The notes beneath the pieces were generated by a model, which was not told where the DNA came from, did no database searches, and saw only the letters and a list, made by a program, of their open reading frames with translations. This document shows positions 12,070 to 13,444 of a stretch of 13,444 bases of DNA, in pieces; within the stretch, counting starts at the first letter, position 1, and the number at the start of each line of letters is the position of its first letter. The position numbers and the translations under genes were made by a program. This DNA is from Geobacter sp. (GTDB lineage: Bacteria; Desulfobacterota; Desulfuromonadia; Geobacterales; Geobacteraceae). Where the stretch lies: the NCBI GenBank assembly GCA_003499925.1, contig DNRQ01000093.1, positions 1-13,444 of the forward strand, in the 5' to 3' direction.

Positions 12070-13444
12070 CTACCTCTTCCCCGACAGCGTCAGCACCGCC
12101 GGCAGGGTGATCATGAAGGCGATCTGGCAGGCGACCATGCCAAGCGACATGACCGCCCCGATGCTGAACACTCCCTGGTGATGGGCGACCATCAGGGCGC
12201 CGAAGCTCGCCATGATGGTGAGCGTGTTCAGTAAAACCCCGACGCCGGTGCTGCTGGTGACCACCGACCCGGCGCTCCCATCCTCGCGCCGGTAGCGGTT
12301 TATGATGTAGATCCCGGAATCCACCGCTATCCCCAGCACGAGCGGCATGACGATGATGTTGGCCGAGTTGAAGCTGATGCCGAAAAGCCACATGCCGGCT
12401 ATCATGAACAGGATCCCCACCACGAGCGGGATCAGCCCGATCAGGGCGAATTTCACGCTCCGGAAGGCGATCAGCAGGATCACCACGATGGCGGCGAAGG
12501 CGTAGATGAAGGCGAGCCGATAGGCGTCGCGCATGACGGTCATCGACTCGTACACCATGACCGGCTCGCCGGTGGCATGCGGTTCCACCCGACGCACGTC
12601 GTCCAGGAACGCCTTGAGCGGCTCCCGGTTGAAGATCTCCCCCTTGGGGGCTACCTGGAGCATGAACTTTCCGCTCTTGCCGACAAAGCGCGAGCGTAGC
12701 TCGGGCGGGATGTCGGCCTCGCTCACCGGCGAGGCGTTCAGGCTCTCCTTGAGCAGGGCGATCTTCTGGGGGAGCTCCGCGAACATCCCACCCTGGAATT
12801 GCTGCAGCATCCCGACCGCGTTTCGATCCCTCTCCTTCTCAAGCTTGGCAAAAAAGGCATCGAGTATGGCGAGAAACCCCGCCACCTGCTTCGCCTCGGG
12901 ACGCTGCTCCTCTTCGAGTTTCGCCTTCAGCTTTACGGCGGAGTTCCTGAAATTCTCGAAGACGGTCGGAAGCTCCATGAGCGAGAGATCTTCCTCGTAC
13001 TTGCCCGGGTTCACCCCGCTCAGCTCCTCCCTTATGGCGGCAAGCTCGGCGAGTTTCTCCTCCTGCCGCTCCGGGATCATGGAGTTTAGAGTCACCACGT
13101 GGTCCACGGTGGGGAGCGCCTCCAGGGTCTTGCTCTTCTGCGCGGCCTCCGCGGCACTTCCCGCCGTCACCACGGCAAAGTAGCCGGTATTTTCCTTGCT
13201 CTTCATGAGCTTGTAGGCGTAGGAAACCGACTCGAGCCCCTTCGCCTGCAGGTTCATCAGGTTGTAATCGAAGGAGATCCTGGAAAGCGGATAGAGGGAG
13301 GCGGCGCAGCAGACGGCGGTCGCGGCCATCACGATCCCGGGGTGGCCGAAAAGGAGCGCGGAGAGTCTCGCCTTCCGGCTGTCCACCCTGGCACTCCCTG
13401 CCCGGCGCGGCTTTCTGTGCCTGGCGAGCAGCACCAGCATGGCG
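12070..13444 (-). CDS. hpnN: HpnN-type RND/MMPL hopanoid transporter, C-terminal half (cut by window edge)
   Basis: HpnN is an inner-membrane RND-superfamily pump that moves hopanoids toward the outer membrane. Only the last 458 or so codons are present; the frame runs off the right edge, and the Met codon at 13440 is internal. Using that Met as residue 1: a cytoplasmic linker rich in Arg/Lys (about 6-25), a membrane helix (about 33-53), a large periplasmic domain (about 55-300) with charged coiled segments, then about five membrane helices (about 308-450). The conserved RND helix reads VLGIAVDSGIYIINRYRR (368-385); D374 is the likely proton-relay acid. Full proteins are about 850-900 residues, so roughly half is missing. 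The name rests on the family pattern plus hpnI nearby. A general MMPL-family exporter is the alternative. Confidence 0.8.
   Translation of the reverse strand, partial: AMLVLLARHRKPRRAGSARVDSRKARLSALLFGHPGIVMAATAVCCAASLYPLSRISFDYNLMNLQAKGLESVSYAYKLMKSKENTGYFAVVTAGSAAEAAQKSKTLEALPTVDHVVTLNSMIPERQEEKLAELAAIREELSGVNPGKYEEDLSLMELPTVFENFRNSAVKLKAKLEEEQRPEAKQVAGFLAILDAFFAKLEKERDRNAVGMLQQFQGGMFAELPQKIALLKESLNASPVSEADIPPELRSRFVGKSGKFMLQVAPKGEIFNREPLKAFLDDVRRVEPHATGEPVMVYESMTVMRDAYRLAFIYAFAAIVVILLIAFRSVKFALIGLIPLVVGILFMIAGMWLFGISFNSANIIVMPLVLGIAVDSGIYIINRYRREDGSAGSVVTSSTGVGVLLNTLTIMASFGALMVAHHQGVFSIGAVMSLGMVACQIAFMITLPAVLTLSGKR

Overview
The window is about 62% GC by eye and reads as chromosomal DNA of a Geobacter-like member of the Desulfuromonadota (Geobacterales; Geobacter, Citrifermentans or Geomonas type). 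The reasons are its multihaem c-type cytochromes, a very long chemoreceptor of the kind abundant in Geobacter, hopanoid genes, the accD/trpA linkage, and gene gaps packed with palindromic C/G-rich repeats. The assignment is by inference; no marker gene was compared.

Layout from left to right. (1) Positions 66-1853, minus strand: trpA then accD, biosynthetic housekeeping genes, with a candidate accD promoter between them. (2) Positions 1854-2184: a nest of palindromic repeats. (3) Positions 2185-4754, minus strand: a two-gene unit in which a small periplasmic monohaem cytochrome is followed 5 bases later by a methyl-accepting chemotaxis protein. A good match to a sigma-28 (FliA) flagellar/chemotaxis promoter lies upstream at 4899-4925. 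(4) Positions 4983-6326, minus strand: an outer-membrane beta-barrel with one N-terminal haem site whose motif resembles that of Cyc2 fused cytochrome-porins. It is divergent from (5) 6591-8429, plus strand: a decahaem c-type cytochrome lipoprotein ending at a strong terminator. (6) Positions 8517-9290, plus strand: queH (queuosine tRNA modification) and a DUF2905 membrane peptide. (7) Positions 9291-9679: a convergent gap filled with repeats. (8) Positions 9680-10822, minus strand: hpnI, a hopanoid glycosyltransferase. (9) Positions 10986-11573, minus strand: an MnmM/YtqB-type tRNA methyltransferase starting at TTG. (10) Positions 11574-12069: a second dense repeat nest. (11) Position 12070 to the right edge, minus strand: the C-terminal half of an HpnN-type RND hopanoid transporter.

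The most interesting part is 2185-8429. A cytochrome-receptor pair under an apparent motility promoter sits beside a monohaem porin and a decahaem lipoprotein that share one divergent promoter region. Together they could form an extracellular electron-transfer module with its own redox-taxis sensor; this is inference from sequence and neighbourhood. The hopanoid genes at the right (hpnI for head-group glycosylation, hpnN for transport to the outer membrane) form a second theme. The non-coding part is also unusual: at least four families of inverted or tandem repeats occupy the larger intergenic gaps, including a 164-bp element with 25-bp perfect terminal inverted repeats.
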